Positions 8,157-16,487 of a stretch of DNA of 64,000 nt are shown one piece after another (within the stretch, counting starts at the first letter, position 1; each line of letters opens with the position of its first letter). The stretch covers positions 248,001 through 312,000 of the forward strand of contig NZ_JACHHZ010000005.1 of the NCBI RefSeq assembly GCF_014202975.1. The letters are read 5' to 3'. Under the pieces are notes generated by a model that saw nothing but the letters and a program-made list of their open reading frames with translations, was not told the origin of the DNA and did not search any database. The position numbers were made by a program, and so were the translations under genes. This stretch comes from Povalibacter uvarum (GTDB lineage Bacteria; Pseudomonadota; Gammaproteobacteria; Steroidobacterales; Steroidobacteraceae).

Positions 8157-8996
8157 TCAGAATGTCGCTCTGAGGTAGACCTGGCCGCCTTCGTACGTCC
8201 AGTCGAGCTTGCCCTGGAAATCGTCGCCGTCGTCGATGTCCACGTCGGTCTGAAAGAGGTTGTAGGAGACGCCGACGCCGATGTGCCGCGAGAACTGCCA
8301 CAGAACACCGAACTGGTAGTCCTGGATGCTGCCGTCATAGCCTTCGTACTTGAGCTGAAAGTACTGCGCGTGTCCCTGCAGGTAGAAGTCGCCGGCGAAG
8401 TTCCAGTGGCCGCGCAGCCCGATCACCGGCAGCGGTGCATCGGCCCTTACGTCTTCCGTTGTCGTCTCGGTCAGCGTCGTTCCGGGGATGAACACGCTGC
8501 CCGTCAGTTCCGTCTTGAATCCCACGTTGTGAATACCGAACGATGCGCCGAGCTCGTACGTTTCGCGCTTGAGGAAATCGTACTCGTACGCGAGCTCGAT
8601 GATCTGCCACTGCAGCCGCGCGTCGATCTCCACGCCGATGGGAAAGACCACGTCGCCGAAACTGAGCTCGGTCGAGGCGGTCGCAGTGGAGGAGCGGTCG
8701 CTGTCGAAATACATGAGTCGAAGCTTGTGGCGGGGAAAGAATCGCCACGCGCCTTCGAGCCGGAACACGTCGTCGTCGCTCATGTTGAACAGCTCTTCGA
8801 TCTTGATCGGATCACCGAGGATCGGCTGGACGTTGACGCCGCTGATGCTGTCGGCGCGGACCTGCGTGTCCGACTGCATGAAGTAGTAGCCGAGGTCGAT
8901 GGTGAAGCGGTCGTTGAGCGGACCGCGCTCGGAAGCGCCGGCACCGGTCGATGCGAGGAGCAGGGCCAGAATCAGGAATCTGACGAACGCGGGCAT
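8157..8996 (-). CDS. Outer-membrane beta-barrel protein, paralogue 2
   Basis: 279 residues with RBS GGGGAGG and a signal peptide ending near STGAGA. It is the upstream twin of the gene at 7102-7944: nearly every strand aligns without gaps, including RFTIDLGYYFMQSDTQ, EELFNMSDDDVFRLEGAWRF and the identical DDGDDFQGKLDW near the end. It also finishes in a phenylalanine. Upstream lies the Na+/H+ antiporter on the same strand, 71 bases away, so it could be the distal gene of that transcript. Confidence 0.85.
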   Translation of the reverse strand: MPAFVRFLILALLLASTGAGASERGPLNDRFTIDLGYYFMQSDTQVRADSISGVNVQPILGDPIKIEELFNMSDDDVFRLEGAWRFFPRHKLRLMYFDSDRSSTATASTELSFGDVVFPIGVEIDARLQWQIIELAYEYDFLKRETYELGASFGIHNVGFKTELTGSVFIPGTTLTETTTEDVRADAPLPVIGLRGHWNFAGDFYLQGHAQYFQLKYEGYDGSIQDYQFGVLWQFSRHIGVGVSYNLFQTDVDIDDGDDFQGKLDWTYEGGQVYLRATF

Positions 8997-9067
8997 GAAA
9001 CCTCCCCTGTCTGCATTGGTGGATACGTGCTCCGCCCGGCCGGCGAACGTTGTGCAATGCCGGGCCA

Positions 9068-10339
9068 TCACTCTCGTGATCTCGACGACAGCCCCAGCGC
9101 GCGAATCAGCGGGGGCAGCGTGAGTCCCTGTCCGACGAGCGTGACGAGAATGACTGTGAACGTCATCACGATGATGATGTTGCGACCGGGGAAGGGTTCG
9201 CCGTTGTCGAGCGTGTGCGGCAACGCAATCGCCGCAGCGAGCGCAACGACTCCCCGCATGCCCGACCAGCCGATCACGAGCGTGCTGCGCCATGACGGCA
9301 GCGTCTCGGGTTGCCGCAGGGCGTGGCGCTGAATGACATAAACGAGCCACGCGCCGGGATAGACCCAGACGATGCGCAGGACGATCAGCGCGACTGCGAA
9401 CAATGCGGCGACGAACCACAGGCGTTCGCGATCCGCCTGCGCGATCGAATCCAGGATCCATGGCAGTTGCAGGCCGATGAGCACGAAGGCGACGCCGTTT
9501 AAGATGAAAGCGAGCGTCTCCCACACCGCTGTGTGCGTGATCCGCGCGGTTGCGTTGAAGTGAGCGCTGTCGCGATTGCCGAGATAGACGCCGCACGTCA
9601 CCGTGGCGAGGACGCCGGAAGCCTGCAGGTTCTCGGCGGCAAGGTAGGCGAGATAGGGTGCCGCGATGCTGAGCGAGATTGCGATCGACGGTTCATCGAT
9701 CCGGCGCAGGAGCAGATGCAGGACGCGGCCCAGCACGATGCCGATCAGGATTGCGGCTCCGACGAGGTACACGAGCTTCCAGCTGGCCTCGAAAACACCA
9801 GGCATCTGTCCGGACACGATGAGCCCGAGCGCGATGTTCAGCGCGAGCAGTCCGGTCGCATCGTTGATCAGGCTTTCGCCTTCGATGATGTCAACGGCGC
9901 GCTTCGGCAGCCTGAGCCTTCTCGCGATCGATGTTGCCGCGAGCGCATCTGTCGTCGAGACAACGGCGCCCAGTACGAGACCCATCCGCCAGTCGAAGCC
10001 GGGCAGGATCAGGTGGCCTATCGCGGCACCGCCGATAACCGTCAGTCCCACGAGCCCGAATGCCAGCAGGCAGATGCTCAGCATGTTGGCCCGCATCCGC
10101 GCCCATGAAGTCGCATAGGCGGCGGCGAACAGCAGCGGTGGCAGCAGGACCAGGAACACGAGATCCGGATCGAGCACGACCGGCGGAACGAGCGGGAAGA
10201 AACCGAGCACCAGGCCGCCCAGGACCAGCAGTATCGGATACGGAATGCGCAGACGTCGTGCGAGCGCGGAGAGCCCGATCACGAGGAGCAGCAGCAACAG
10301 AGCCACGAGTTCGATGCTGAGAATGGACTCGTTGGGCAT
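9068..10339 (-). CDS. CPA1-family Na+/H+ antiporter
   Basis: 423 residues, about 12 membrane helices. Start chosen at MPNESILSIELVALLLLL; the 25 residues upstream are not hydrophobic and lie over the divergent gene's leader. Conserved antiporter segments are visible: GAVVSTTDALAATSIARRL, EGESLINDATGLLA and GWSGMRGVVALAAAIALP. The first two contain the acidic ion-binding region. Members exchange Na+ (or K+) for H+ across the inner membrane. Unlike E. coli YjcE/NhaP-type proteins of about 550 residues it lacks a long cytoplasmic tail. It is divergent from the membrane protein at 10461. Confidence 0.9.
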   Translation of the reverse strand: MPNESILSIELVALLLLLLVIGLSALARRLRIPYPILLVLGGLVLGFFPLVPPVVLDPDLVFLVLLPPLLFAAAYATSWARMRANMLSICLLAFGLVGLTVIGGAAIGHLILPGFDWRMGLVLGAVVSTTDALAATSIARRLRLPKRAVDIIEGESLINDATGLLALNIALGLIVSGQMPGVFEASWKLVYLVGAAILIGIVLGRVLHLLLRRIDEPSIAISLSIAAPYLAYLAAENLQASGVLATVTCGVYLGNRDSAHFNATARITHTAVWETLAFILNGVAFVLIGLQLPWILDSIAQADRERLWFVAALFAVALIVLRIVWVYPGAWLVYVIQRHALRQPETLPSWRSTLVIGWSGMRGVVALAAAIALPHTLDNGEPFPGRNIIIVMTFTVILVTLVGQGLTLPPLIRALGLSSRSRE

Positions 10340-10460
10340 GGACTCGACGCTACCTGTGCTCGCGCTGCCCGGCAACTGCGGGCTGATGGGTACGTGGGCG
10401 TGCCCCTTGAACATCTCGCCGCGCTTGGCCAGTCTTGGGCAACCTCGACGAGGGTCTGTG

Positions 10461-11054
10461 ATGGCGAACGAACTGGGCGATCCGCATACGCTCTTTTTTC
10501 ATGTCCGCATGGTCATGGGCATGGTGATCGGCCTGGCCCTCGCGCACTTGCTGCGAGGCGTGGCCCGCGTGATCGAACATCCGGGCGACCGCGCGCTCTA
10601 CTGGGTGCATCTGCTCTGGGTGTTCTTCATGTTCATGTACCTGGTGCACTTCTGGTGGTGGGAGCTGTGGTTCTCGACCCAGACGCACTGGACCTTCGGT
10701 ATCTATTTCTTTCTCGTGCTCTATTCGCTGCTGCTGTATCTGCTGGCGGCGCTGGTCTTCCCCGAGCATCTCACCGACTACTCGAGCTATCGCGATTATT
10801 TCTACTCGCGCCGCGTGTGGATCTTCGGCGTGCTTGCGCTAGTGTTCGTCGTCGACTTTCCGGATACGTGGCTCAAGGGGAAGGAGTATGTCGAGCGCCT
10901 CGGGCCCGAGTATCCGATCCGGAACATGGGGTTCATCGTGCTGAGCATCGCTGCGATGGCCACGCGCAATGCCACCTTTCACGCGGTCTTCGCCGTTGCC
11001 GCGATCGTCTACCAGCTCAGCTGGATCGTGCGGCTCTACGATGTGCTGGGTTGA
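10461..11054 (+). CDS. Integral membrane protein of unknown function
   Basis: 197 residues starting at the ATG downstream of ACGAGGGTCTGTG. Five or six hydrophobic helices are visible, rich in Trp/Phe/Tyr (LVHFWWWELWFSTQTHWTF). A conserved-looking loop, YSSYRDYFYSRRVWIFG, lies in the middle. No known transport or enzyme motif is seen. It is divergent from the antiporter, with a 121-base shared upstream region. It is convergent with the receiver-domain gene at 11067. Confidence 0.75.
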   Translation: MANELGDPHTLFFHVRMVMGMVIGLALAHLLRGVARVIEHPGDRALYWVHLLWVFFMFMYLVHFWWWELWFSTQTHWTFGIYFFLVLYSLLLYLLAALVFPEHLTDYSSYRDYFYSRRVWIFGVLALVFVVDFPDTWLKGKEYVERLGPEYPIRNMGFIVLSIAAMATRNATFHAVFAVAAIVYQLSWIVRLYDVLG

Positions 11055-11066
11055 AGAGCGCCGCCC

Positions 11067-11450
11067 TCACGACTTCGCGCTGGATTCCGTGACGATGCGC
11101 TTCACCGCATCGACGAGAAGCCTGCCCGGGAAGGGCTTCGTGAGGTACTCCGCCGCGCCGATCGATTGGGCCTGCCGACGGCTCGATGCGTTGTCGTGCG
11201 CGGTGACGATGATCACCGGAGGCAGTGGTCCGGCGAGCGACAGGCGATGGAGGAATTCGTAGCCCGTCATGTCGGCCAGGTGCACATCCACGACGAGACA
11301 GGCCGTCTTCCGCGCGGATTGATCCGCAAGCGCGGCTGTCGCCGTGTCGAATCCCACCGCTTCGAATCCCGCCGCCTGCAAGAGTCGCAGCACGGCCTGA
11401 TTCAAACCCGGGTCGTCTTCGACGATCACGATTCTGCCCCGGTCGGCCAT
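11067..11450 (-). CDS. Stand-alone response-regulator receiver domain
   Basis: 127 residues from the ATG with GGAG upstream; a GTG 16 codons earlier has no RBS. It is a complete CheY-like fold: acidic pocket EDD at 11-13, phosphoacceptor Asp near residue 55 in CLVVDVHLADMTG, conserved Thr in IIVTAHDN, Lys in YLTKPF. There is no output domain, so it presumably acts as a phosphate sink or by protein contact. It follows the FixJ-type regulator on the same strand after 138 bases and most likely belongs to the same signalling cluster. Confidence 0.88.
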   Translation of the reverse strand: MADRGRIVIVEDDPGLNQAVLRLLQAAGFEAVGFDTATAALADQSARKTACLVVDVHLADMTGYEFLHRLSLAGPLPPVIIVTAHDNASSRRQAQSIGAAEYLTKPFPGRLLVDAVKRIVTESSAKS

Positions 11451-11588
11451 CGCATCTCCGCCAAGAAACGCCCGCTTTCCTATGAAGATCGAACGCACGG
11501 CGGCATTGCCGTGGGTTGCAAGCGTGACAGGGAGAGACCCGAGGCTGTATCAGTAAATGGGGAGTATCCGGTTGCCCGTCAGGGCGTG

Positions 11589-12254
11589 TCACGCCACCTC
11601 ATCCGCGATGAGTGTCTCCGCCGGGGCGATCCCCAGGACCCTCGCGATGCGGACCAGGTCGGCGAGTGACGCGGCCCGCAGCTTGGTCATCATCCGTGCC
11701 CGATGCGTCTTGATCGTGCGTTCGCACGTGTCGAGTTCGACGGCGAGCTGCTTGTTCAAGGCGCCGGCGATGACGCCGAGGAAGACCGACTGTTCCCGCG
11801 AGGTCAGGCTCTCGTAGCGTTCGCGCAGTTCACGGACTTCCTGTCGTGCGTTGCGGCGTTCCCGATCGAGGTCGATCGCGCGTTTGACGCGGTCCAGCAA
11901 TGTGTCGGTCCGCACCGGTTTGGTGAGGAAGTCGACAGCGCCCGATTTCATTGCATGGACGCTGGTCTGCACGTCCGTGCAGCCGGTAACGAAGATCACG
12001 GGCGGTGCGGATTCCCTCAGGCTCAGCGCATCCATGAGTTCGATACCGCTTGGGCCCGGCATGCTCACGTCGAGAACGACACAACCCGGAGAGCTGGCTG
12101 CATCCGACAGCAGGAACTCGCCTGCGCAGCGATAGCCGATGGCATGAAGTCCGGAAGCGTTCAGGACGCGTGTCAGTCCGGTCCGGAAGCTGTCGTCGTC
12201 ATCGACGACGTGAACCTTGAATCCCCGTTCCATTGTCGTCATCGCCATGGTCAT
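11589..12254 (-). CDS. FixJ/NarL-type two-component response regulator
   Basis: 221 residues. The receiver domain (about 12-130) has acidic residues VVDDDD, phosphoacceptor Asp in VVLDVSMPGPSG (about 62), Thr in VIFVTGCTD and Lys in FLTKPV. The C-terminal LuxR-type helix-turn-helix (about 150-215) includes YESLTSREQSVF and CERTIKTHRARMMTKL. This is the FixJ arrangement: phosphorylation controls promoter binding. The cognate kinase is the adjacent upstream gene at 12281-13216, separated by 26 bases. Confidence 0.92.
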   Translation of the reverse strand: MTMAMTTMERGFKVHVVDDDDSFRTGLTRVLNASGLHAIGYRCAGEFLLSDAASSPGCVVLDVSMPGPSGIELMDALSLRESAPPVIFVTGCTDVQTSVHAMKSGAVDFLTKPVRTDTLLDRVKRAIDLDRERRNARQEVRELRERYESLTSREQSVFLGVIAGALNKQLAVELDTCERTIKTHRARMMTKLRAASLADLVRIARVLGIAPAETLIADEVA

Positions 12255-12280
12255 GATGCCTTCCTTCGATCGAAGCCTGT

Positions 12281-13216
12281 CTAAGCGGCCATCGGAATCG
12301 TGAACGTGAATGCTGCACCGCGTGCGCCGTTGCTCTGTGCCCAGATGTTGCCGCCGTGTGTCTGCACGATCGCCCGCGCAATCGACAGTCCCAGCCCCAT
12401 GCCCTGCGGCTTCGTCGTATAGAAAGAGTCGAACAGCCGGGACAGCTCGCTCGCTTTCACGCCGGCCCCGCTGTCGATCACTGAGACTTCGATCGAGCGG
12501 GTGTCGCGCCGGCGGGTTGCGATCTCGAGGCGTCGATCGTCCGCGGGAACTTCGCTCATCGAGTCCATCGCGTTGACGATGAGATTGAGCAGTACTTGCT
12601 GCAGATGCACCGGATCGCCCTGCACGTGAGGCAGATCGCCGTCGAGCTTCGTCGTCACCGCGATACCGCGTCGCGCCGCATCCGCCTTGATGAGCAACAG
12701 CGCGGTCCGGGCAATCTCGTTCAGATCGACAGACTCCATCTGCACTTCGCGCTTCGTCAGCAGCTTGCGAAGGTTCCTGACGATCTCGTGCGCGCGCAGG
12801 TCGTCGCGGCGGATGTCGTCCAGGATCTGTCGAATTTCGTCGAGCGGCGGCGGTGTTGCACTGAGCAGAATCTCCGCCGCGTCGGCATTGCTCAGGATTG
12901 CGCTCAGCGGTTGGTTCACTTCATGCGCGATCGAAGCGGTGATCTCGCCCACCAGCACGAGTCTCGCTGCGTGCGCGACTTCGGACTGCTGTCGCTTCGT
13001 GTCGTCCTGGGCTTGTCGCTGCCGGTGGTTCTGCACCATCAGCACGACGATCAATGCAGTCTGCACGATGAGCAGTCCGACGATGCCGGTGAGCAGCGCG
13101 CCATCGCTGGAGAGAAAGCGATCGACGAGCGACGCATGCGCGTGTGCAGTGGGCACGACCGCGATTGCAACGAACAACGCTGCAGTCGGCGCAGAGAATG
13201 CCTCTCGATGATGCAT
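12281..13216 (-). CDS. Sensor histidine kinase with minimal sensor region
   Basis: About 311 residues. It has an N-terminal signal-like helix ending ahead of PTAHAHA, a short loop of about 20 residues, a second membrane helix (about 42-62), then a HisKA domain with phosphoacceptor His in SIAHEVNQPLSAI (about 98). A HATPase domain follows, with N-box LIVNAMDS, G1 DSGAGV and G2 MGLGLSIAR. The HEVNQPL form of the H-box is typical of the FixL/DctB group. There is no PAS or large periplasmic domain, so the signal is unclear. An alternative GTG start is at 13243. It heads the FixJ-type operon. Confidence 0.9.
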   Translation of the reverse strand: MHHREAFSAPTAALFVAIAVVPTAHAHASLVDRFLSSDGALLTGIVGLLIVQTALIVVLMVQNHRQRQAQDDTKRQQSEVAHAARLVLVGEITASIAHEVNQPLSAILSNADAAEILLSATPPPLDEIRQILDDIRRDDLRAHEIVRNLRKLLTKREVQMESVDLNEIARTALLLIKADAARRGIAVTTKLDGDLPHVQGDPVHLQQVLLNLIVNAMDSMSEVPADDRRLEIATRRRDTRSIEVSVIDSGAGVKASELSRLFDSFYTTKPQGMGLGLSIARAIVQTHGGNIWAQSNGARGAAFTFTIPMAA

Positions 13217-13251
13217 GTGTACCCGCAATGGCGTCCCGCTCACACGATCAC

Positions 13252-13279
13252 AAACACAAGTGTTTTTATGATTCTTGTG
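13252..13279. promoter_or_regulatory. Overlapping palindromes upstream of the kinase gene
   Basis: AAACAC-AA-GTGTTT (13252-13265) is a perfect 14-base palindrome. CACAAG (13255-13260) also pairs with CTTGTG (13274-13279). They lie in the 185-base divergent region between the kinase and the AraC regulator and look like a regulator-binding site. The binding protein is unknown. Confidence 0.35.
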
Positions 13280-13337
13280 CAGTGCTCAATCTAGTCGCGC
13301 GGTTGCGAGCGCATCTGTGATGATTCGGCAACAAATG

Positions 13338-13351
13338 CGTATCGTCATACG
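13338..13351. promoter_or_regulatory. Palindrome upstream of the AraC-type gene
   Basis: CGTAT-CGTC-ATACG, a perfect 5-base-arm inverted repeat 51 bases before the AraC-type start codon. It could be an autoregulatory site; this is inference from position only. Confidence 0.25.
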
Positions 13352-13401
13352 TACAAACTGTCTGTAGTGTGCGCGACCTGGCCCCAAAGGGAATAGCGCT
13401 T

Positions 13402-14457
13402 ATGGGAAGGCACGCATACGCGGATTTCGATGAGTTCGCCGATGCCATCGATGGGCTTGCAGGACGGTTTGTACCTACGGCACGTTCGAACGGCGAATGG
13501 TGGATCGACAAGATGGCGCTGCGCGGCCATCACCTGCAGTACCTGCAGGTCGGCGGCGCGACAACATTCGCAGGCGACGGAACACCAGGAACGGTCACGC
13601 TCGGCATACCCATGACCGATCCGGCGGCGTTGCGCTCCGACGGGCAGCCGCTCGCCGACAACACGTTCAACCTGATCATCCAGAATCAGCCGTTCACGTG
13701 TTCGAGCCGGTCGCTGAGCCGCTGGGCCGCGGTGGCCGTGCAACAGGACAAGCTCGCGAAACGCGAGGCGTTCCTCGACAGCCCGACGCCGGGCGGTGCG
13801 CGAACACAGACGGACAAATCGCTGCTGGACAACGTGCGCTCGCTGATCCTGAGGATCTGGAGCGACGACCAGGCGGTCAAAATCGTCGACCCTGCGGCGC
13901 AGGCTGCCGTGGAAGACGAGATGATGCATGCGGTGACGAATGTGTTGCAGGCGAGCAATCGCGCGAACGACCGTCATATCGGCCGGCCGCAGGTGTCGCG
14001 TACCCGGGTGATCGCTCATTGCCTCGAACTGATCGACGCGAGCGAAGGACAACCGCTGTTCATCGACGATCTCTGCAACGCGACCCAGGTCAGCGAACGG
14101 ACGCTGCGGAATATCTTCCAGGAGTATTTCGGCGTCGGGCCGATGCGCCTGCTGAAGGTGCGGCAACTGCGTGAGATTCGCAGTGCCTTGCTGCGCGGGG
14201 ATCCGGTCGCCGATACAGTGACCAAGATCGCGGCACGATTCGGCGTGTGGGACTTCAGCCTGTTCGCCCGTAACTATCGGGCGCTGTACGGCGAGGCTCC
14301 TTCGCAGACGCTGCGCAAGCCGCGCGATCGGGGTATCGCAGTGCGCGAGGATGAAAGATTGACTCCGACCTGGATCGCGTTCGCAGCGCGCCAGTTCGCG
14401 CTGCAGCAGCCGATGCAGGCTTCGGACGGGTCGCCGATGCGGATGGCGGAGAGCTGA
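13402..14457 (+). CDS. AraC-family transcriptional regulator
   Basis: 351 residues from the ATG preceded by AAAGGG. The C-terminal 100 residues (about 225-315) hold two helix-turn-helix motifs: LFIDDLCNATQVSERTLRNI, followed by EYFGVGPMRLLKVRQLREIR, then ARFGVWDFSLFARNYRALYG. The N-terminal 200 residues resemble the ligand/dimerisation region of the EutR-like branch of AraC regulators. A 45-residue tail follows the DNA-binding domain. The gene is divergent from the histidine kinase and could regulate either side; the ligand is unknown. Confidence 0.88.
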   Translation: MGRHAYADFDEFADAIDGLAGRFVPTARSNGEWWIDKMALRGHHLQYLQVGGATTFAGDGTPGTVTLGIPMTDPAALRSDGQPLADNTFNLIIQNQPFTCSSRSLSRWAAVAVQQDKLAKREAFLDSPTPGGARTQTDKSLLDNVRSLILRIWSDDQAVKIVDPAAQAAVEDEMMHAVTNVLQASNRANDRHIGRPQVSRTRVIAHCLELIDASEGQPLFIDDLCNATQVSERTLRNIFQEYFGVGPMRLLKVRQLREIRSALLRGDPVADTVTKIAARFGVWDFSLFARNYRALYGEAPSQTLRKPRDRGIAVREDERLTPTWIAFAARQFALQQPMQASDGSPMRMAES

Positions 14458-14484
14458 CCCGTCTGATCGAAACGATCAGAGCGA

Positions 14485-15315
14485 TCAGAGGCTCGCGCGG
14501 GCGAAGAGCAGCGGGCCGTCCATATCGAGCTTGACGAGGCCCGGGTCGTTCTCGTCGCGGGAATCGATATCGATCGAGAACGTGCGGTAGCCGAGCCCGA
14601 ACACCAGGTACGGGTTCATGCGCCACGTGACGGCGAGCCGTGCATCCAGAATGGAGCCGTCGACCTCTTCCACATCCGCCGTCAGGTACTGAACGCGCAC
14701 CTCAGTCGACCAGTGCGGCGTGAAATCGTAACGGCCTTCGATGCCGATCATCGGCAACGGCGCAACGCCGTTCTCCGCTTCCCGGATGACGCGGCTGCGA
14801 ACGACTGCGTTCACGTCCACGCTCGCGACCTGAATGCCGAACGTGGCGGCCAGCTCGGCGCGGTCGCGAACGATGAAGCGGTAACCATACGTGAGACCGA
14901 ACATCGTCAGGTCCATCTGGCTATCGACGCGCTCACCGGGCTCGTAGACTTCATCGTCCCAGAAGATTTCTTCCTCGAGGATCTTCGAGGCGGAGCGTCG
15001 CGTCGAGAAGCCGCTCAGGCGCAGCAGGTGATGCTTGCCCGGCAGCAGTGTGATCTCGGCTTGCGGCATCAGATCGGAATCGTCGAGACCCAGATCGTCT
15101 TCGGCATCGAGCAGTGTGCCCGGCAGCGTGAGCGACTGGTCGACACGCAGCTTCGTGTCGATGCTGGCGCCGAGCAGGTTCACTTCGACGCGGAAGCGAT
15201 CCTCGATGACGTTCGGCTTCGGTTCGGGGGAATAAGAAGGCGTCTGCGCCGAGGCCATGCCCGCCGCGAGCAGGGTCAGTGTCGGCCACCAGCGAATGTT
15301 CGAAAGCCTCGTCAC
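14485..15315 (-). CDS. Outer-membrane beta-barrel protein, distant third paralogue
   Basis: About 276 residues from a GTG with GGGAG upstream. Signal peptide ends at GMASAQ. It shares the plan of the genes at 7102 and 8157: an N-terminal strand VIEDRFRVEVNLLGASIDTK, an acidic region DLGLDDSDL, HHLLRLSGFSTRRS in place of KLRLMYFDSDRSS, then VAPLPMIGIEGRYDFTPHWS in place of PLPVIGLRGHWNF. It has an acidic loop near the end. The last residue is leucine rather than phenylalanine. Function unknown. The gene lies just downstream of the imelysin/DUF1513 operon on the same strand, but a 53-base gap and its own start region suggest separate control. Confidence 0.78.
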   Translation of the reverse strand: MTRLSNIRWWPTLTLLAAGMASAQTPSYSPEPKPNVIEDRFRVEVNLLGASIDTKLRVDQSLTLPGTLLDAEDDLGLDDSDLMPQAEITLLPGKHHLLRLSGFSTRRSASKILEEEIFWDDEVYEPGERVDSQMDLTMFGLTYGYRFIVRDRAELAATFGIQVASVDVNAVVRSRVIREAENGVAPLPMIGIEGRYDFTPHWSTEVRVQYLTADVEEVDGSILDARLAVTWRMNPYLVFGLGYRTFSIDIDSRDENDPGLVKLDMDGPLLFARASL

Positions 15316-15368
15316 GATGCTCTGTCTCCCATATGTACCGGGAGCCAGAACGACGTTTGCAGGCTCCG

Positions 15369-16487
15369 CTATACCGCCACCCAATGATCGTCCCAGCGAA
15401 TGGGTCTTTCATCGTTCACGTGCAGAAAGTGTGAACGCAGTGGCGTTTTGTCGATCTCGAAGGCCTGGCCGTCGCGTTGCGACGCGATGATCGTCCCGTC
15501 GGCAAGTCGCGACACCCCGTAGCTTTCACCCGCGGGGACGAACCCTGCGTAGCGATGATCCGGTGAAGCGCTCCAGCAGGCGACGCCGTTGTCGTAGGGA
15601 CAGGCGGCGGCGATCAGTCCTTCACGTTCGCTGATCGTGACACTCGCGACGTAAGCGCGAAAGTGTCTGCGCTCATCGACAGGGGGCGGCAGGAGATGAA
15701 GACCGGCGCCGGGACGATACGCGGCAACGATGCCCGGTGCGTTCGCAGGCTCGCCTTCGTACTGCAAGCCCACCGCGGTGACGCCGTCCTGGCCAACGGC
15801 CAGGTGCCTAATGCTCAGCAGATGATCGGGCAGGCGCCATTGCTCGGCGCAAGTGCCATCGCGGCTGTCGATCACGCACAGCGACGGGTCCATCGTCGGA
15901 ATGTTGAGTTTGCGACGGAACGTGCGCGGGTGAGTCATGATTCCGCCGTTCGCGACGAGCATCGATCGACCATCGGGAAGCCATGCGATCTCGTGTGGAT
16001 CGATGCCGCGTGTGTCGATCTCATCGATGATGCGAAAGTCACGCGAATCGCGAACGGCGACGACACCGCGCTCGCGCGCGTAGTCGTGCTCCGGCGTATA
16101 GAGCAGCGAGCCGTCGCGGGAGAAGAGACCATGTCCCGCAAGGTGCCGACCTTCAGGGGTCTCGAAGATCGTCCGGACCTGCATCGAATCGCGTCGCAGC
16201 TCGAACGCGACCGTTCCCGGCCGCCGCGCAAAGAAAAGCACTCGATCAGGATCGTGAGGATCGATTGCACAGCCGTGAGCGCGCGCCGGCACCTTTGCGC
16301 CGAAGACGCGCAAGTCATCGAGCGACACTCCACCGACGTACTGATCGCCGCGTGCGTCCTCGAACGCCGAGAGCAGCGTTCCGTGTGGGGACCGATCCCG
16401 CAGCTTGAACGCGACGCCTGCCGCAACGCCACCGAGGGCGATCGTGGTTCCGATGAGAAAGCGGCGTCGGGTCGTCATGTCAGTCAC
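15369..16487 (-). CDS. DUF1513 protein with Tat-type signal
   Basis: 372 residues. The N-terminus MTTRRRFLIGTTIALGG is a twin-arginine signal. The mature part is a beta-propeller-like DUF1513 domain with HGCAIDPHDPDRVLFFARRP, GHGLFSRDGSLLYTPEHD and GIDPHEIAWLPDGRSMLVAN. The GTG start overlaps the stop of the upstream di-haem oxidoreductase gene; an ATG three codons later is also possible. DUF1513 genes are usually found with imelysin and di-haem oxidoreductase genes, as here. The biochemical function is not known; the whole set is generally thought to deal with iron. Confidence 0.88.
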   Translation of the reverse strand: MTDMTTRRRFLIGTTIALGGVAAGVAFKLRDRSPHGTLLSAFEDARGDQYVGGVSLDDLRVFGAKVPARAHGCAIDPHDPDRVLFFARRPGTVAFELRRDSMQVRTIFETPEGRHLAGHGLFSRDGSLLYTPEHDYARERGVVAVRDSRDFRIIDEIDTRGIDPHEIAWLPDGRSMLVANGGIMTHPRTFRRKLNIPTMDPSLCVIDSRDGTCAEQWRLPDHLLSIRHLAVGQDGVTAVGLQYEGEPANAPGIVAAYRPGAGLHLLPPPVDERRHFRAYVASVTISEREGLIAAACPYDNGVACWSASPDHRYAGFVPAGESYGVSRLADGTIIASQRDGQAFEIDKTPLRSHFLHVNDERPIRWDDHWVAV

